Source: Ascarosepion bandense
Taxonomy: Eukaryota; Mollusca; Cephalopoda; Sepiida; Sepiidae
Length of the DNA stretch: 64,000 nucleotides
Reading direction: 5' to 3'
Assembly: GCA_037127315.1 (NCBI GenBank)
Contig: JBBBDQ010000754.1
Location: 784,501 to 848,500, forward strand
Shown: positions 9,046 to 20,570 of the stretch, in pieces
Layout of the letters: the number at the start of each line of letters is the position of its first letter
Numbering within the stretch: position 1 is the first letter of the stretch
Made by a program: the position numbers and the translations under genes
Notes under the pieces: generated by a model
What the model was told of the DNA's origin: nothing
Seen by the model: the letters and a program-made list of their open reading frames with translations, nothing else
The model's database searches: none

Positions 9046-9824
9046 TATATATATATATTAGAAATGGTTACCAATGGGTGTACATTCCAAAGTTACACAT
9101 TTACTTTGAAAATAGCTCAATGCAAAAGCAGAGTATAAATATTTGATAATTATTATAGCATAATGAACTCCATAGCTATAAAGTTAAAACCGCATCATCA
9201 CATAGCAAAATGTGGTTAATTTATTTCGTAATATATATATAGATTAGTGGGGATTTATAAAAAATATAGAATAATTAAAGTAAATAATAATAAAAAAAGA
9301 AACATAAGAATAACAATGTGAGCCACTGAGATGAATAAAGTGGAGTGAGAAGTTATAATATTTTAAAGAATCGGGTTTGTACAACTCATAGTCTGTAGTG
9401 TTTCAATATTTTTCAACTTAAAGCAGACATGTCAAACATTTTAAACCGGAAAAATAAAGTAGAAAACAAGAGTAAAAAAGAAAAAGAAAAGAGATAAGAG
9501 ACAAGATCGAGAGCGAAGAAAAAGGAAAGACTAGCAAAGAAAAAAATCTAACGTCGGTAAAGATAAAATAAACTAAAATAAAATAAATATAAAAAAATAA
9601 AACCAAAACGAACATAAGAGATAAGAATAATGACAAAAATAAATAAATAAAAATGATATATTAAAATATAAATAAATATAAATTCTAAAGAGGATTTGTT
9701 CATAAGTACAAATAAAAATGATAGTAATTAAAAACATTGCTAGTTTAATAAGCTAACTTTATAAAACGAGCAAATAGTGAAAATGTTGAGATAATTTTTG
9801 AGATAATTTCTGATATATTTAAGA
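9046..9824. other. A-rich spacer, nothing recognised
   Basis: A- and purine-rich DNA, especially 9460-9660. No gene, tRNA-like box or paired repeat was seen. Confidence 0.45.
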
Positions 9825-9825
9825 G

Positions 9826-10470
9826 TTTTTTTTTTAATCGTATCACCCCGAGCAAGGCGCTAACGCCACTGATGTGCAGGGGGCTACGTAATAGTGAAAA
9901 GATCGGAAAAGAGAAAGCCGAAAACCATATCCTAAACAGGGAACAAGGGATGAGCCTCTTAACCTGTTCAATAGACATGGGTGGAGTTTGAACCGGACGA
10001 TAGATAGATCTATCTACTCCAATTGAAAAAAAAAACAAAGTGAGAAGATTGGAAAAGAGAAAGGCGGAAACCACATCCTAAACAGGGAACAAGGGATGAG
10101 CCTCTTAACCTGTTCAATAGACATGGGTGGAGTGTGAACCGGGCGATAGATAGTTCTATCTACTCCAATTGAAAAAAAAAAACAACAAAGTGAGAAGATT
10201 GGAAAAAGAGAAAGCCGGAAACCACATCCTAAACAGGAAACAAGGGATGAGCCTCTTAACCTGTTCAATAGACAAGGGTGGAGTGTGAACCGGGCGATCG
10301 ATAGATCTATCTACTCCAATTGAAAAAAAAAACAACAAAGTGAGAAGATTGGAAAAGAGAAAAGCGGAAACCACATCCTAAACAGGAAACAAGGGATGAG
10401 CCTCTTAACCTGTTCAATAGACATGGGTGGAGTGTGAACCGGGAGATAGATAGATCTATCTACTCCAATT
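9826..10470 (-). mobile_element. LINE 3' tail (jockey/CR1 type) with four tandem tail units
   Basis: Read on the reverse strand this ends with the conserved terminus CATCAGTGGCGTTAGCGCC then TTGCTCGGGGTGATACGATT and poly-A (poly-T at 9826-9837). Upstream of that terminus a unit of 146-151 bp is repeated four times, marked by CTACTCCAATT at 10014, 10160, 10311 and 10460. Each unit has a 9-10 base A run on the forward strand and the short palindrome GATAGATCTATC. No reverse transcriptase sequence remains. Longer arrays of the same unit occur at 41420-42225. Confidence 0.85.
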
Positions 10471-10519
10471 ATGAAATATTCTATGGTTGCAAAAATTAGT
10501 GATTTCATTACGTTGGTTC

Positions 10520-11129
10520 AATACTGTTAATTCAAAAATATAGAGAAAATAATATGAATCTGGATTGCTATGTGTTGTCAGTTCTTCAACATGTCAGTGA
10601 ATGCTGAACAATATTATCAAAGATGAAGGAAAAACTTGAAGGAACTGAAATGTGGTTCTACAGAAGCATTGTGGATATAAAATGGGGGATCAGTTCCATA
10701 TTACAATCAATATATAAACTGACCTCTCACTTTATGGTCACAGCAGTTTCTATACATTTATATCCCAGAGATCCAAAAGCACAAGGATGCATTCCAGAAG
10801 CTGAGTAGAGTATTAAGAAACAGAACACTTACTCTAGAAACAAAGAATAGAGTATTGGATTGCTATGTGTTGCCAGTTCTTCAATATGGCAGTGAATGCT
10901 GGACAATATTATCAAAGATGAAGGAAAAACTTGAAGCAACTGAAATGCTGCGAATATCATGGATCGAGCAATAATGAGATCTTTGAAATGATGGAAACGA
11001 AAAGGAAATTATAAAGAAATACTGAGCATCAGGAAGAGACAGGAAAAGGGCTTGCCACGTTGAAGAACTGACAACACATATCAGTCCAGATTCATATTAT
11101 TTTCTGTATATTTTTGAATTAACAGTATT
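10520..11129 (+). mobile_element. RTE-like LINE fragment bounded by 74-bp inverted repeats
   Basis: The outer arms, 10520-10593 and 11056-11129, are reverse complements (ATACTGTTAATTCAAAAATA at one end, its complement at the other). Between them is sequence of an RTE-like LINE C-terminus: VSECWTILSKMKEKLEGTEMWFYRS (about 10595-10665), and again CYVLPVLQYGSECWTILSKMKEKLEATEM (about 10860-10945), then ILSIRKRQEKGL (11020-11050). So the same reverse-transcriptase-distal segment appears twice in direct order and part of it a third time inverted at the right arm. Frames are broken. Confidence 0.7.
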
Positions 11130-11885
11130 TTTTAGAGTAGCTGGCGCGCATGTACAGAGAATCGAGACTATCCTACTAACCAGTTGTGATGAGAAAATAT
11201 ACTCGCATATTTTCAATAAAAATTAATGTAAATATTTAGTACCTGAAATAGATTCAACGTTAAATGAGGGCTAGACATTTTTGTAAAGACATAATATCTT
11301 TCGCGACTGGTTTTCTTGGAAATGTATTTTTAAGAAAACCTATAAAAGGAATGTTGTTCTAAGAGAATAAAAAACTGCTTTCTTAATTCAGTCACCCTTT
11401 CGAGTTTTTAAATGTGGTTGAAACAGAGCTGACAGGGAACTTGGTTAAAGATGTTCGCATAAGAAATGACTAGCCATGTTGGAGACACCATATCGTTATC
11501 ACGCAATAAATCAAGAATATAAGTGTTTCAAGAGAAGCTGAGCCATTGCATGGCTCCTCCAATGTCCACTGCTTGTGTATTTGTTATAATATCCATTGCC
11601 TTCAGTGAAAGATAAGAACAAACTTGACACTAGAATGTCCATTCTTATGAATTACTATTGAATGATCGGAGAACGACAGTAAGGTTGGTGTCGATAAAAA
11701 TGTTGGAGTCATTACAATTTCCAAATAAGTACAACGGCAAGACATGGAATTTTTCTTAAGTGCATATTTCTATGCAAATTTTAATGCATTACTCTAGTAA
11801 AAAATGTTACTAACAGATATGTATTGTAGCCTTTCATTATAAATGTTGATATGTAGTCTATAGCTTGTCAGTCCTTACTTACCAA
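11130..11885. other. Spacer, nothing recognised
   Basis: No open frame, tRNA-like box or repeat pairing stood out. Confidence 0.45.
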
Positions 11886-14176
11886 CGTTTTTTTATAAAC
11901 ATTTCACAGCAAGCAAAGCGGTACCGCCACTGATGTGCAGAGGGCTACATAAGAGATTTAAAGTTTTAGGCAGGAGTAGAGTGAAGAGAAAGACGGACCA
12001 GTTACAGTGGGTGTCAAAGAAGGGACAAGAGAAGGATGTGAACCGAGGAGTGAAAACAGTTGCGAAGGTAGAGAGAAAGGAAAAGTACTAGATACACGGG
12101 GTGATGTAGAAAGAACTGGAGTCAAGTGGATAAAAGATGGGAATTGACATTGCATTTAAATTCTTGGGGGGTTGTAGCCGTCAGGAAAGCAAGTAAATCG
12201 AAGGGAGTTCCACAGGCGGGAAGCGCGAGAAAAGAAGCTGATGGAGTAGAATTGTGGCCTGCATAAGGTTGATCTTAATGTAAAAGAGAAGGATGGGAAC
12301 ACAGATATGAAGACAGTTGCCAGCGTAGAGTGAGAACGGAAAACAAGGTACGTGAGCTGATGGGGAAAGAGCAAGAGAAGGATGGGAACACAGGAGTGAA
12401 GGCAGTTGCGAAGGTAGAGAGAAAGAAAAGAACAAGATACGTGTAGAAAGAACTGGAGTCAAGTGGATAAGAGATAGGAATTGACATTGCATTTAAATTC
12501 CTAGGGGTTGTAGCCGTCAAGTAAGCTAATTTATGGAACGGAGTTCCACAGGCAGGTAGTGCGAGAACAGAAGTTTAGACAAGAGAAGAGTGAAGAGAAA
12601 GACGAACCAGTTATAGTGGGTGTTAGAGAAAGGGCAAGAGAAGAATGGAAAGACATGTCTGAAGACAGTTGCAAAAGTAGAGAGAAAAGGAAAAGAACAA
12701 GATACACGGGTGATGTAGAAAGGACTGGAGTCAAGTGGATAAGATATGGGAATGGACATTGCATTTAAATTCCTAGGAGTTGTAGCCGTCAAGAAAGTTA
12801 ATATATGGAACGGAGTTCCACAGGCGGGAAGTGCGAGGACAGAAGTTTAGACAGGAGGAGAGTGAAGAGAAAGACGAACCAGTTATAGTGGGTGTCAGAG
12901 AAAGGGCAAGAGGAGGATGGGATGACATGTCTGAAGACAGTTACAAAGGTAGAGAGAAAGGTTAAGAACAAGATACACGGGTGATGTAGAAAGGACTGGA
13001 GTCAAGTGGATAAGATATGGGAATTGACATTGCATTTAAATTCCTGGAGGTTGTAGACGTCAGGAAAGCAAGTGTATGGAAGCGAGTTCGACCGGCGGGA
13101 AGCGCGAGAAAAAAGCTGATGGAATAGAATTGTTGCCTTTACTTGGTTGATCTTAATGTAAAAGTGTGGGACCTTGTTGCCAGTCTGAATGCACGAGTAA
13201 ATTTTTGTGGAGAGGGCACCAATGACGTAAGTTCGTCAGAGCAGGAACCATGAAAATATTTATAGAAGAGATACAGGGAAGCCACATCCCACCGTTAAGA
13301 AAGTGGCTGGAGTCGAACTGCCAAGTCGAGACCAATCACATTACAGATTCTCATATAGAGCCTGTTGAGAACACTAAGGCGAACACCAGGGGCGACTGAC
13401 CTGATATAACAACGGTATTCCATGCACAGTAGGATGGTTGATTTGTATATGTGCAAGCTGGATTCAGGCCTAACAAATTCCAGGCCCGACATAGTGACCC
13501 AACCTTCCTAGCAGTGGATTTAGCTATTAATTCAATGTAATGTTCCACTTGAGTTCAGAAGAGAGGATAAGGCCGAGGAGGCGCAGTGTATTTCTTTCAG
13601 GGAGACATGATTGGTCCATGCTTATGGGTGGCAGGAGAAATTGCCTGTGATGGTTGATAGATAGAAGTTTCGTTTTAGAAGCATTGAAATTTACGAGCCA
13701 CTTCTTACCCCAATCGAACACTGATTGGAGGTTTTTTCTCAAAATCAAAAGCGAGATTATGTTTGTCCTCGTCGCCGGATTTCTTACTGATGCGGGGGTA
13801 AATGATGGTGCCATCTACTTAGATGCCTACTTGGGATTTGATCACGTCTGTGAGATCATTTATTAAGATTAGAAAGAATGTCGGGCCTAGGATAGAGCCC
13901 TGGGGGTACCAGCGTTCGTGCGGTATGATGTAGAGGTATGCCAATTAAAGAGGAATTTAATTATGCGGTTAGATAGGAAAGATTGGATCAGATCAAGCAA
14001 GCGTCCAGTGATACTATAGCATTGGAGACATCCAGGGCAACAGCACGAGCCTTGCAGGACTTATCGAGGGCCTAGTTATGTACTCCGTGATAGTCGTTGA
14101 CATGTCGGCAGTAAACATGGCAAAGCAGAATCTATACTGTCTGTCTGAGAACAGTTTATGGGCAGTAAGATGTTGA
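11886..14176 (-). pseudogene. LINE ORF2 C-terminal half, jockey/CR1-type, with multiplied 3' region
   Basis: On the reverse strand, reverse transcriptase sequence starts near 14176 (QHLTAHKLFSDRQY...FTADMSTTITEY). It continues with QGSILGPTFFLILINDL near 13880-13915, and the catalytic YADDT position near 13815 reads VDGT after a stop. WGKKWLVNFNASKTKLLSINHH lies near 13640-13730. Distal parts are LEFVRPESSLHIYKSTILLC (about 13440) and a C-terminal segment. Downstream, the 3' part including 'LNAMSIPIS' is repeated: GGAGTCAAGTGG recurs at about 12118, 12454, 12727 and 12998, giving two near-identical 272-bp units and one of 336 bp. The terminus (GCCTTGCTTGCTG-like) and poly-A lie at 11886-11935. 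Many stops and frameshifts; non-functional and 5'-truncated. Confidence 0.85.
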
Positions 14177-14404
14177 ATTATGAAATTAAAAGCGTTTTCG
14201 CAGCCTTTTAGGTGATGGTGTATTTTTCAACCTTAACCTTTTAACATCAAACGAAATGTCGCATCCGATCTTCTTATTCCGTCAGTCTTACGGCCGCAAC
14301 GCATTAAGAACATCGGTTCCCGTCCGGTAAGCAACAGATTTTCTAATTAATAAATTGATGACTGACCGTTTAAGAACTCCAATTAATTTAAACGTCGATG
14401 TGCG

Positions 14405-14635
14405 GGTGGTGTAATATAAAATAGCTCAGAATGAGTAATCGGATAGCCATGTTTCAATTCCAGTTGGTTTCGTTTTATTTATTTACTCTTGGAGAAGGTA
14501 TGAAGCCACAATCTTCTCTACCGAGGTTAATTAATAAGACTTTCATCGCTAAATCATTATTATACACCCTCCCCAACAATAATTCTTTTAATCTAGAAAT
14601 ATTTCCTGCCTTTGAATGACATGCAGAGACTTTAT
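14405..14635 (+). mobile_element. SINE-like dispersed repeat, family C
   Basis: It shares an ordered set of blocks with 46395-46625: TGTAATRTAAAATAGCTCA-like start, AATCGGAKA followed by TTTCARTTCC (possible degenerate box B), TATTYAYTCTTGG..., ATTAGTAAGACT, 'ATTATTAT', and AATATTTCMTGCCT. Box A is poorly preserved. The family is inferred from the two-copy comparison only. Confidence 0.55.
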
Positions 14636-14639
14636 AAGC

Positions 14640-15065
14640 AATTTAAAAAAGTAGTCATAGGTCATAGTGAAATCCAAAGAGGCAATTGAATGTAAATCTA
14701 ATATACTTTTTATTCATGAAGAAAAACCGTTAAGATCTCATTAAGATACTGAACAGGCGCGATGTAGCTTAACTTCGGTGATCGCACGATGACGTGGCCA
14801 TAAACCCTTTTGAGAAAGTGATGTTAGAAAGGAGAATGACTATTTCATAATATATTAACACTTTCAAGTCAAGAACGTAAAGACTAAATGGCTCCAAACC
14901 AGATATTGCAGGGAAGTCTATTTCTCATCCTATCTAACTCTTGCAAAGAAAAAGCATTGCATGTGTCAGGTACTTTCGGAAGTGATAGAATGAGACAAGC
15001 ATATTTTAGAATGTTTAGCAGTGGAGCATATCTATGAGACCCACCTGAACACAAGGTAGGATAAC
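14640..15065. other. Spacer, nothing recognised
   Basis: No feature identified between the family C repeat and the 5' LTR. Confidence 0.4.
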
Positions 15066-15421
15066 TGTTGTAGGATCTCATTTTTTTATGATAATGGACT
15101 CGACTTGAGTATACATATACTCGTGCCATAGAGAGAACAGAGACTGATCCGTAAGATATCGAACGATACCAAAGTTACACAGAGAATACCACGTCAGTAG
15201 TCATAGTAACTCTCCGCTCCACAGAGCCAAATATTACAATTTCCAGCACGGCTTCACTTCAAAAACTTGTATATATATCTATTCCTTACTAATTCTATTC
15301 CTGGATGACTAACCTGCGTTTCAGTTTGTATCTTTATGTTTGATATAACCTATTTTTCTATCTCAAATATCTGTTTGGTTGTTCGTTATTTTGTAAGATT
15401 CCTCACAAGGAATCCACAACA
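15066..15421 (+). repeat. 5' LTR
   Basis: It begins TGTTGTAGGATCTC and ends GGAATCCACAACA, so TGTTGT and ACAACA form the short inverted ends. It aligns with the 3' LTR along its whole length (GGACTCGA, ACGATACC, ACACAGAGAATACC, CACGGCTTCACTTCA, TATTCCTGGAT, ATCTCAAATATCTG). The two LTRs differ at many positions, so insertion was not recent. Confidence 0.88.
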
Positions 15422-15700
15422 ACTTGGTGACGAAGATTTGAACATGACTTGCCACAACAAATTGGCGACGAAAGTTCGAACTCACGTATACCTCACAACA
15501 GCTTAACGACGAAGATTCGAACAAACGTACACAACAACAACTTGGCAACAAAGATTCGAACGCGAGTCGACACAACAACTTTGACAAAGATTCAAACTCG
15601 CATACACAAAAACCTAACGACAAAGGATTCGAACTTAACGACAAAGGATTCGAATTCAAGTCGAATACAACAAGTCACCGACGAAAAATTCGAAAGTCAT
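15421..15700 (+). repeat. Array of primer-binding-site-like motifs after the 5' LTR
   Basis: About eight diverged copies of a motif like TTGGCGACGAAGATTCGAAC follow the LTR, starting near 15423, 15462, 15501, 15541, 15580, 15615, 15636 and 15677, spaced 21-40 bp. Complemented, the motif reads GTTCGAATCTTCGTCGCCA, which looks like a tRNA T-loop (TTCGAAT), 3' acceptor strand and CCA. That is what a primer binding site should match. A conventional element has one such site; here it is reiterated. Confidence 0.7.
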
Positions 15701-15930
15701 GACAAAACTCAAAACAACTCATACAGAACAATAAAAACACCATAGTACCACACAAGTCGACCACAAACAATTTGTTGGCACTATTGCAGAAAATCTGCTG
15801 GTATAACAACTTTGGAACGAAAAAAGATAGAAAGAAAAATTTGTAAACAAAGGTATTTGAAAGTAGCAACAGGAAAATTTTTTAACAAACATTTTTACAA
15901 GATTAAATGCAAAAAAGCAACACCAAAAAT

Positions 15931-17165
15931 ATGAAACCCCTCACGGAATCAAAGCAACAAACCGTAGATGACTTTCAAAAAAGAATAATAGAAATCAGAA
16001 AATGAAGTGAAGAAAGACAATTAAAATTCGAGGAAAAACAAATGGAAGCACAAATTAAATTACAGAAAAAACAATTGGAAATTCAAAAGACAAATGAAGA
16101 AAAACAAATAGAAATTCAAAGAATGAACGAAGAAAGATAATTAAAACTTCATGAATTATTACTAAAATTGACAATCAACACACAAACGAACAAGGAAAAA
16201 AAGCGACATTTTTGCAAGACGCCATGTGGAATGCGATAGAGACCTTTAAGTACTCTATTGATGATTACAAAAATTTCGGATAATATTACAGACGCTATGA
16301 TGACATTTGTAATATTGATTGTCAAAACTGGACAGGAGCGAAAACGTTAAGGCTGTTGCTCAGATAATTAGCTGCGGACGAATATACAAAATTTGTAGAT
16401 TATATCCTGCCAAATTTGTAGATTATATCGTGCCAAAGAAGACAAAGGACTTAACGTTCGATAAGGCAATGACATTCCTCACGGAGCTATTCAGTTCAAA
16501 GATTTCACTGTTTCACAAAAGGTGAAAATGCCTCAATATTGTCAAAGGCAAAAACGAGGACTATACGACATTCACCGCAATCGTCAACAACCACTGTGAC
16601 GACTTTAAATTGGCAGAGCTAACTCCAGACAACTTTAAATGCTTTATATTTGTTCAAGGATTATTCGCTGCTAATGACAGAGAAATGCGTAAAAGATGCT
16701 TACCAAACTCCAAAATGAACCAGGTTTAACGCTGCAAAATCTAGCACAAGACTGCCAAAAATGCCTAAGTATTAAAAAAGACAGTAAAGATATTGAAGGA
16801 TCGGGAGTCGCGCATGTCCGTAATGTAAACAAAAATTTACGTTTTTTACCTTCCCCATGAGCAAAATAAGTATTTAATAAAAACAAGATATAAGACAACT
16901 AGTGACAAAAATCAAGTACAAAAAAGCCCTCCCCTATCTGCATGTTACAGATGTGGTGGATTGCACTGGGTTAGAGATTATCGGTTCAAATCCAAGAACC
17001 GTCTAGCGTGTGGAAAAATGGGACAGAAGGCAGGTGTATGCAAAAACAAAAGGAATTCTAGTAGGGTAAGATCTACTAGATTGGACTATGAAAACAAACA
17101 AAACACGAGAAAATATGTAGAAGATCAAACTACATTTAGATTCAGGTTCGAACCTAACAATAATT
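15931..17165 (+). pseudogene. Gypsy gag-like polyprotein, with start of protease, broken
   Basis: Gag packages element RNA. The start MKPLTESKQQTVDDFQKRI is followed by a glutamine/lysine-rich coiled-coil stretch (about 15960-16190). A capsid-like region then reads FVDYIVPKKTKDLTFDKAMTF (near 16430) and GLTLQNLAQDCQKCLSIKKD (near 16730-16790). The zinc-knuckle region has CYRCGGLHW at about 16942 and ACGKMGQKAGVC near 17010; a cysteine is replaced by tyrosine in the first knuckle and the histidine of the second is Q. A possible protease start, with TIINPQTW in shifted frames, lies near 17150-17180. Multiple stops and frameshifts. Confidence 0.78.
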
Positions 17166-17399
17166 AACCCCCAAACATGGAGGAAACTGAATAGGTCGAC
17201 CATTTTACACACCCAAAAAATCGCAAAGTCTGTCACAGGAAAACGGATCAATTTCGAAGGTAAAATAATCGTGAATTTGAAATTACTCCATCAATTTCTA
17301 GAGTTATTCTCAAGCGCTTTAGGACGGTTCGCAGAAAAATCGAGCTAAAGCAGAAGGCCCAACCAGTATTAAAGCCAGTATTTATTACATCCATAGTTA

Positions 17400-17693
17400 C
17401 GAAAAGATCGTTCAAACCAGGTGAAAGAGTTTAATTCAGAATGTTAAAAAAATAATATACCATATTGGGAACCGGGACAATAATAGACGAAGAAATATTA
17501 TCTACATCATACAGGGAAAAATTTGCCCATAGGAGACACATAAACAAAATACAAAAAAGAAGAAGCAAGAAGCTAAGCTCGTCACCCTCAAAAAACAATG
17601 ATGCGATGGAAGAAATCTTTGAAGCGTTTGAGAATCATAAAACACAAGCAAAAAAAGTATTAGCTCCTCCCAAAAAAGAAGCTAGGGAGAAGA
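17400..17693 (+). pseudogene. Integrase C-terminal remnant of the Gypsy element
   Basis: Frames read FKPGERV-FRMLKK then WEPG-TIID near 17410-17475 and REKFAHRRHINKIQKRRSKKLSS near 17515-17580. This matches the usual layout of the Gypsy integrase C-terminal domain (a GDxV-like turn, a WxxGxI strand and a tail with HxNQLR-like RRHIN). An open frame runs 17465-17782 and enters the 3' LTR. A stop and a frameshift separate the parts. Confidence 0.65.
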
Positions 17694-17694
17694 G

Positions 17695-18262
17695 TGTTGT
17701 AGGATCTCCCCTTTTCTATGATAATGGACTCGAATTGGGTATACATATATTTGTGCCATACAGAACAGTGACTGCTCCGTAAGTTACCGAACGATACCGA
17801 AGTTACACAGAGAATACCGTGTCAATAGTCATAGTAGCTCTGAGCTCCACTCAGTCAGAATAATATTACACGGATATACTATTTCAACACGGCTTCACTT
17901 CAAGACTTGTATTTCTTTTTCTTTTAATCATATCACCCCGAGCAAGGCGGTAATGCCACTGATGTGCAGGGGGCTACGTAAGAGTGAAAAGATTGGAAAA
18001 GAGAAAGCCGGAAACCACATCCTAAACAGAAAACAAGGGATGAGCCCCTTCACCCGTTCAATAGACGTGGGTGGAGTGTGAATCGGGCGATAGTTTAGTC
18101 TATCTACACCAATTAATATATATATTTCAACTAATCGTATTCCTGGATTACTAACCTACTTTCAATTTGTATGTTTACGTTTAATATAACCTATTTTTCT
18201 ATCTCAAATATCTGTTGGGTTGTTCATTATTTTGTGCGGTTCCTCACTCGGAATCCACAACA
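17695..18262 (+). repeat. 3' LTR, interrupted by a LINE tail
   Basis: It starts TGTTGTAGGATCTCCCC and ends GGAATCCACAACA. The 568-bp length exceeds the 356-bp 5' LTR because a LINE 3' tail lies at about 17912-18118. Confidence 0.87.
17912..18118 (-). mobile_element. LINE 3' tail nested in the 3' LTR
   Basis: The reverse strand carries one copy of the 145-bp tail unit plus the terminus and poly-A (poly-T-rich TTCTTTTTCTTTTAATC on the forward strand). The LTR resumes at about 18130. It is severely 5'-truncated and younger than the LTR element. Confidence 0.85.
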
Positions 18263-18289
18263 ATTCCCACGATTAAAAACCTTTTTAAA

Positions 18290-20420
18290 CAAAATATAAC
18301 ACTTGGAATGTCAGAACCATGAACAACTGGTGTCAGCTGGAAAACCTAAAGCAAGAGATGACTAGATTGAATATAACCATTTTAGGCATATGTGAAACGA
18401 GGTGACCAAACAAAGGAGACTTCATCAGTGACGACCACAGAATTATATACGCAGGAGGTGGAAATAATGAAAAGGCAATATATGGGATATAGGAGATGCG
18501 CTATCGGATGCTGCTAGACATCTGAAGAAATTCTAGTAGTTAAATTGAAAGGAGGCCTCTCAATATATCGATATTAGTGGTATATGCACCGACAATACGA
18601 AGTGCAGAAGAAGAAATCGAATCCTTCTACTCCACGCTGAATTATTTCAAGGCACAAGGCAAATCACAACACATCAGAATCAACATGAAATATCTCAATG
18701 TCAAAATCGGTCAGGGAAGAGAAGGTGAAACGGTCAGTAATTTCGAACTAGAACACCGCAATGGCTGTGGTGAGATATGGGGTCTAATGATACACAGCTA
18801 ATAACCAAATAGTAACTAATACCTGGTTCCAAGAACACGCGAGAAGACTATGGACATGTAGAAGATGAGGAAGAGAAATTACAAACCAAATTGATTACGT
18901 TACTCTGAAAAAGAGACGCAGAAAGGGATTCGTTCACTGCAAAGCTTACCCAGATACTGAGTGAGGAAGTGACCCCATACCAGTATTATACCGACTAAGG
19001 AAAAAATTAATGCGATTAAAGAAACCTTACACATCACTACGACTGCAGTACAATGGACTCGTGAATGACACGAACCCGCAGGAAATGTATATGGACAGTG
19101 TGAAAAGGAAATACGAATGACAAATTGGAAACAGAATCTCAAAAAGAGACGTATTAAAAGTGACTCTAGGGACATCAGCGAGCGAAATCATCACAAAGAA
19201 AATAGAACGTCGAAAGAAAAACAATTTGATCACTTGAGAGATTTCTGACTTGATGCAGAAACAACAAACAAGGCCAATATATGGAACAGAATACAAGACA
19301 ATACACAAGGTAAAAAAGAAAAAATATAGACAGACTAAAGAAAAATGGCTCAACTATAAATGTGCCAAAGTAGAGAAACTATTTGTGCCTTATTGACTAT
19401 GTAAAAACATTTGACAAAGTACAGCACAGTCTTGATAAGAATTCTCGACAAACTCGACATTTTCGGAAAAGGCGTCAGGATAATCAAGAATATCTATTGC
19501 TAGCAAATAACTTGCGTACAGATATGAAGTGAATTCAGCAGACATAGAAAGGGGCGTAAGACAAGGATGCGTTTTTTTACCGTATCTATTCAACTTCAGT
19601 TCTGAGATAAATAAAACCTTAGTCAGGATTCGTCATTGGCGGCCACAATCTCAACAAGCTATGATACGCAGATGATACAGCGCTGATAGGCAACACATAA
19701 AGGAGAATGCAGGACCACCTACACAAGGTAGCAAGAGTAAGCGAAAATAAAAGGATAAACATTAATTTTAAGAAAACTGAATGTAAGGTCATCTACAAAA
19801 AGAAAACCACAATATGCTAACTACAAGTCTGAGGAACTGAAATAAAACAATAAATTTAAAAACCTAGGAAGCGTGCTGACAGAATATGAAAAGTGCGATG
19901 TTGAGATCCAATAACGCATTAGCATTTCAGAATCTAACCAGAGCAATAAAGGACAGGAAAATCTCATTGGAAACAAAGAAAAGATTGCTGGTTGCTATGT
20001 GATATTTGTCCTTCTGTATGGAAGTGAATGTTAGACGATCTCCACACGGATAAAGGAGGGGCTTGAGTCAGCAGAAATTTGGATTTACAGAAGGATGCTG
20101 GTGATAACATGGACTGAACACGTGACTAAGAACGAGGTGTTGGGGAGGATGGAAACGATGAGAACACTCATACTTAATATAAGAAAGAGACAGATGAGGT
20201 TTCGGGGACACGTAATGAGGAAGGAGGGCATCAAAGGGCGAGTATAGAGAAAGAGAGACCGGGGAAACAGCGCGATACATACATGACAGGCCTGAGCAAA
20301 TGAATGGCAAGGCACGGTTTGGGTGAGATGCCAAGAGGAAGAATTGGAGAGTGACGAGACAGAGACAAGTGTAAATCCAGGATCACCTACACCCTGAAGA
20401 GACACGGCGTAAGTCTAAAC
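18290..20420 (+). pseudogene. RTE-like LINE: AP endonuclease and reverse transcriptase, decayed
   Basis: The first part (18296-18850) is an apurinic endonuclease domain: WNVRTMNNWCQLENLKQEM, LNITILGICETR, VVYAPTIRSAEEEIESFY, then NVKIGQGREGETVSNFELEHRNGCGE (18690-18775) and NTWFQEHARRLWTC. Reverse transcriptase traces follow: DYVKTFDKVQHS (about 19395) and RGVRQGCVFLPYLFNF (about 19555-19600). The YADDT region near 19675 is broken. The distal part is LLYGSEC-TISTRIKEGLESAEIWIYRRML (20010-20100), WTEHVTKNEVLGRMETMRTLILNIRKRQMRFRGHVMRKEG (20110-20230). Stops and frameshifts occur throughout. The clade label is by C-terminal resemblance and is tentative. Confidence 0.8.
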
Positions 20421-20519
20421 AATAATGGTTCTAGCTTAGTAGAGTAGTATGTCCCTTGAAATAAAACACAGAACTAAATTGACAATGTTACTGTTTAATT
20501 GGAACTACTATCAACTAAG

Positions 20520-20520
<1 letters not shown>

Positions 20521-20567
<47 letters not shown>
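20521..20567. repeat. (TA)n microsatellite
   Basis: About 23 TA units directly upstream of the family H2 SINE. Confidence 0.96.

Positions 20568-20570
<3 letters not shown>

Larger units (their letters stand above)
15066..18262 (+). mobile_element. Gypsy-type LTR retrotransposon, internally deleted
   Basis: Two LTRs in direct orientation bound decayed gag (15931-17165) and the integrase C-terminus (about 17400-17690). Protease is fragmentary, and reverse transcriptase, RNase H and most of integrase are missing, so there is a large internal deletion around 17300-17400. A purine tract (17669-17694, AAAAAAGAAGCTAGGGAGAAG) sits directly before the 3' LTR, as expected for a polypurine tract. The five bases outside each LTR (ataac / attcc) do not match, so no target duplication is seen. 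Non-autonomous and dead by its many stops. Confidence 0.88.

Noticed and set aside
10014..10374. Overlapping 70-110 codon frames repeating SIEQVKRLIPC
   Set aside because: They come from tandem LINE tail units of 146-151 bp that change frame at every unit; no sign of protein-level conservation.
15363..15745. 98-codon frames over the primer-binding-site-like array
   Set aside because: Both strands are open because the repeat lacks stops; the structure is explained by the DNA repeat after an LTR.
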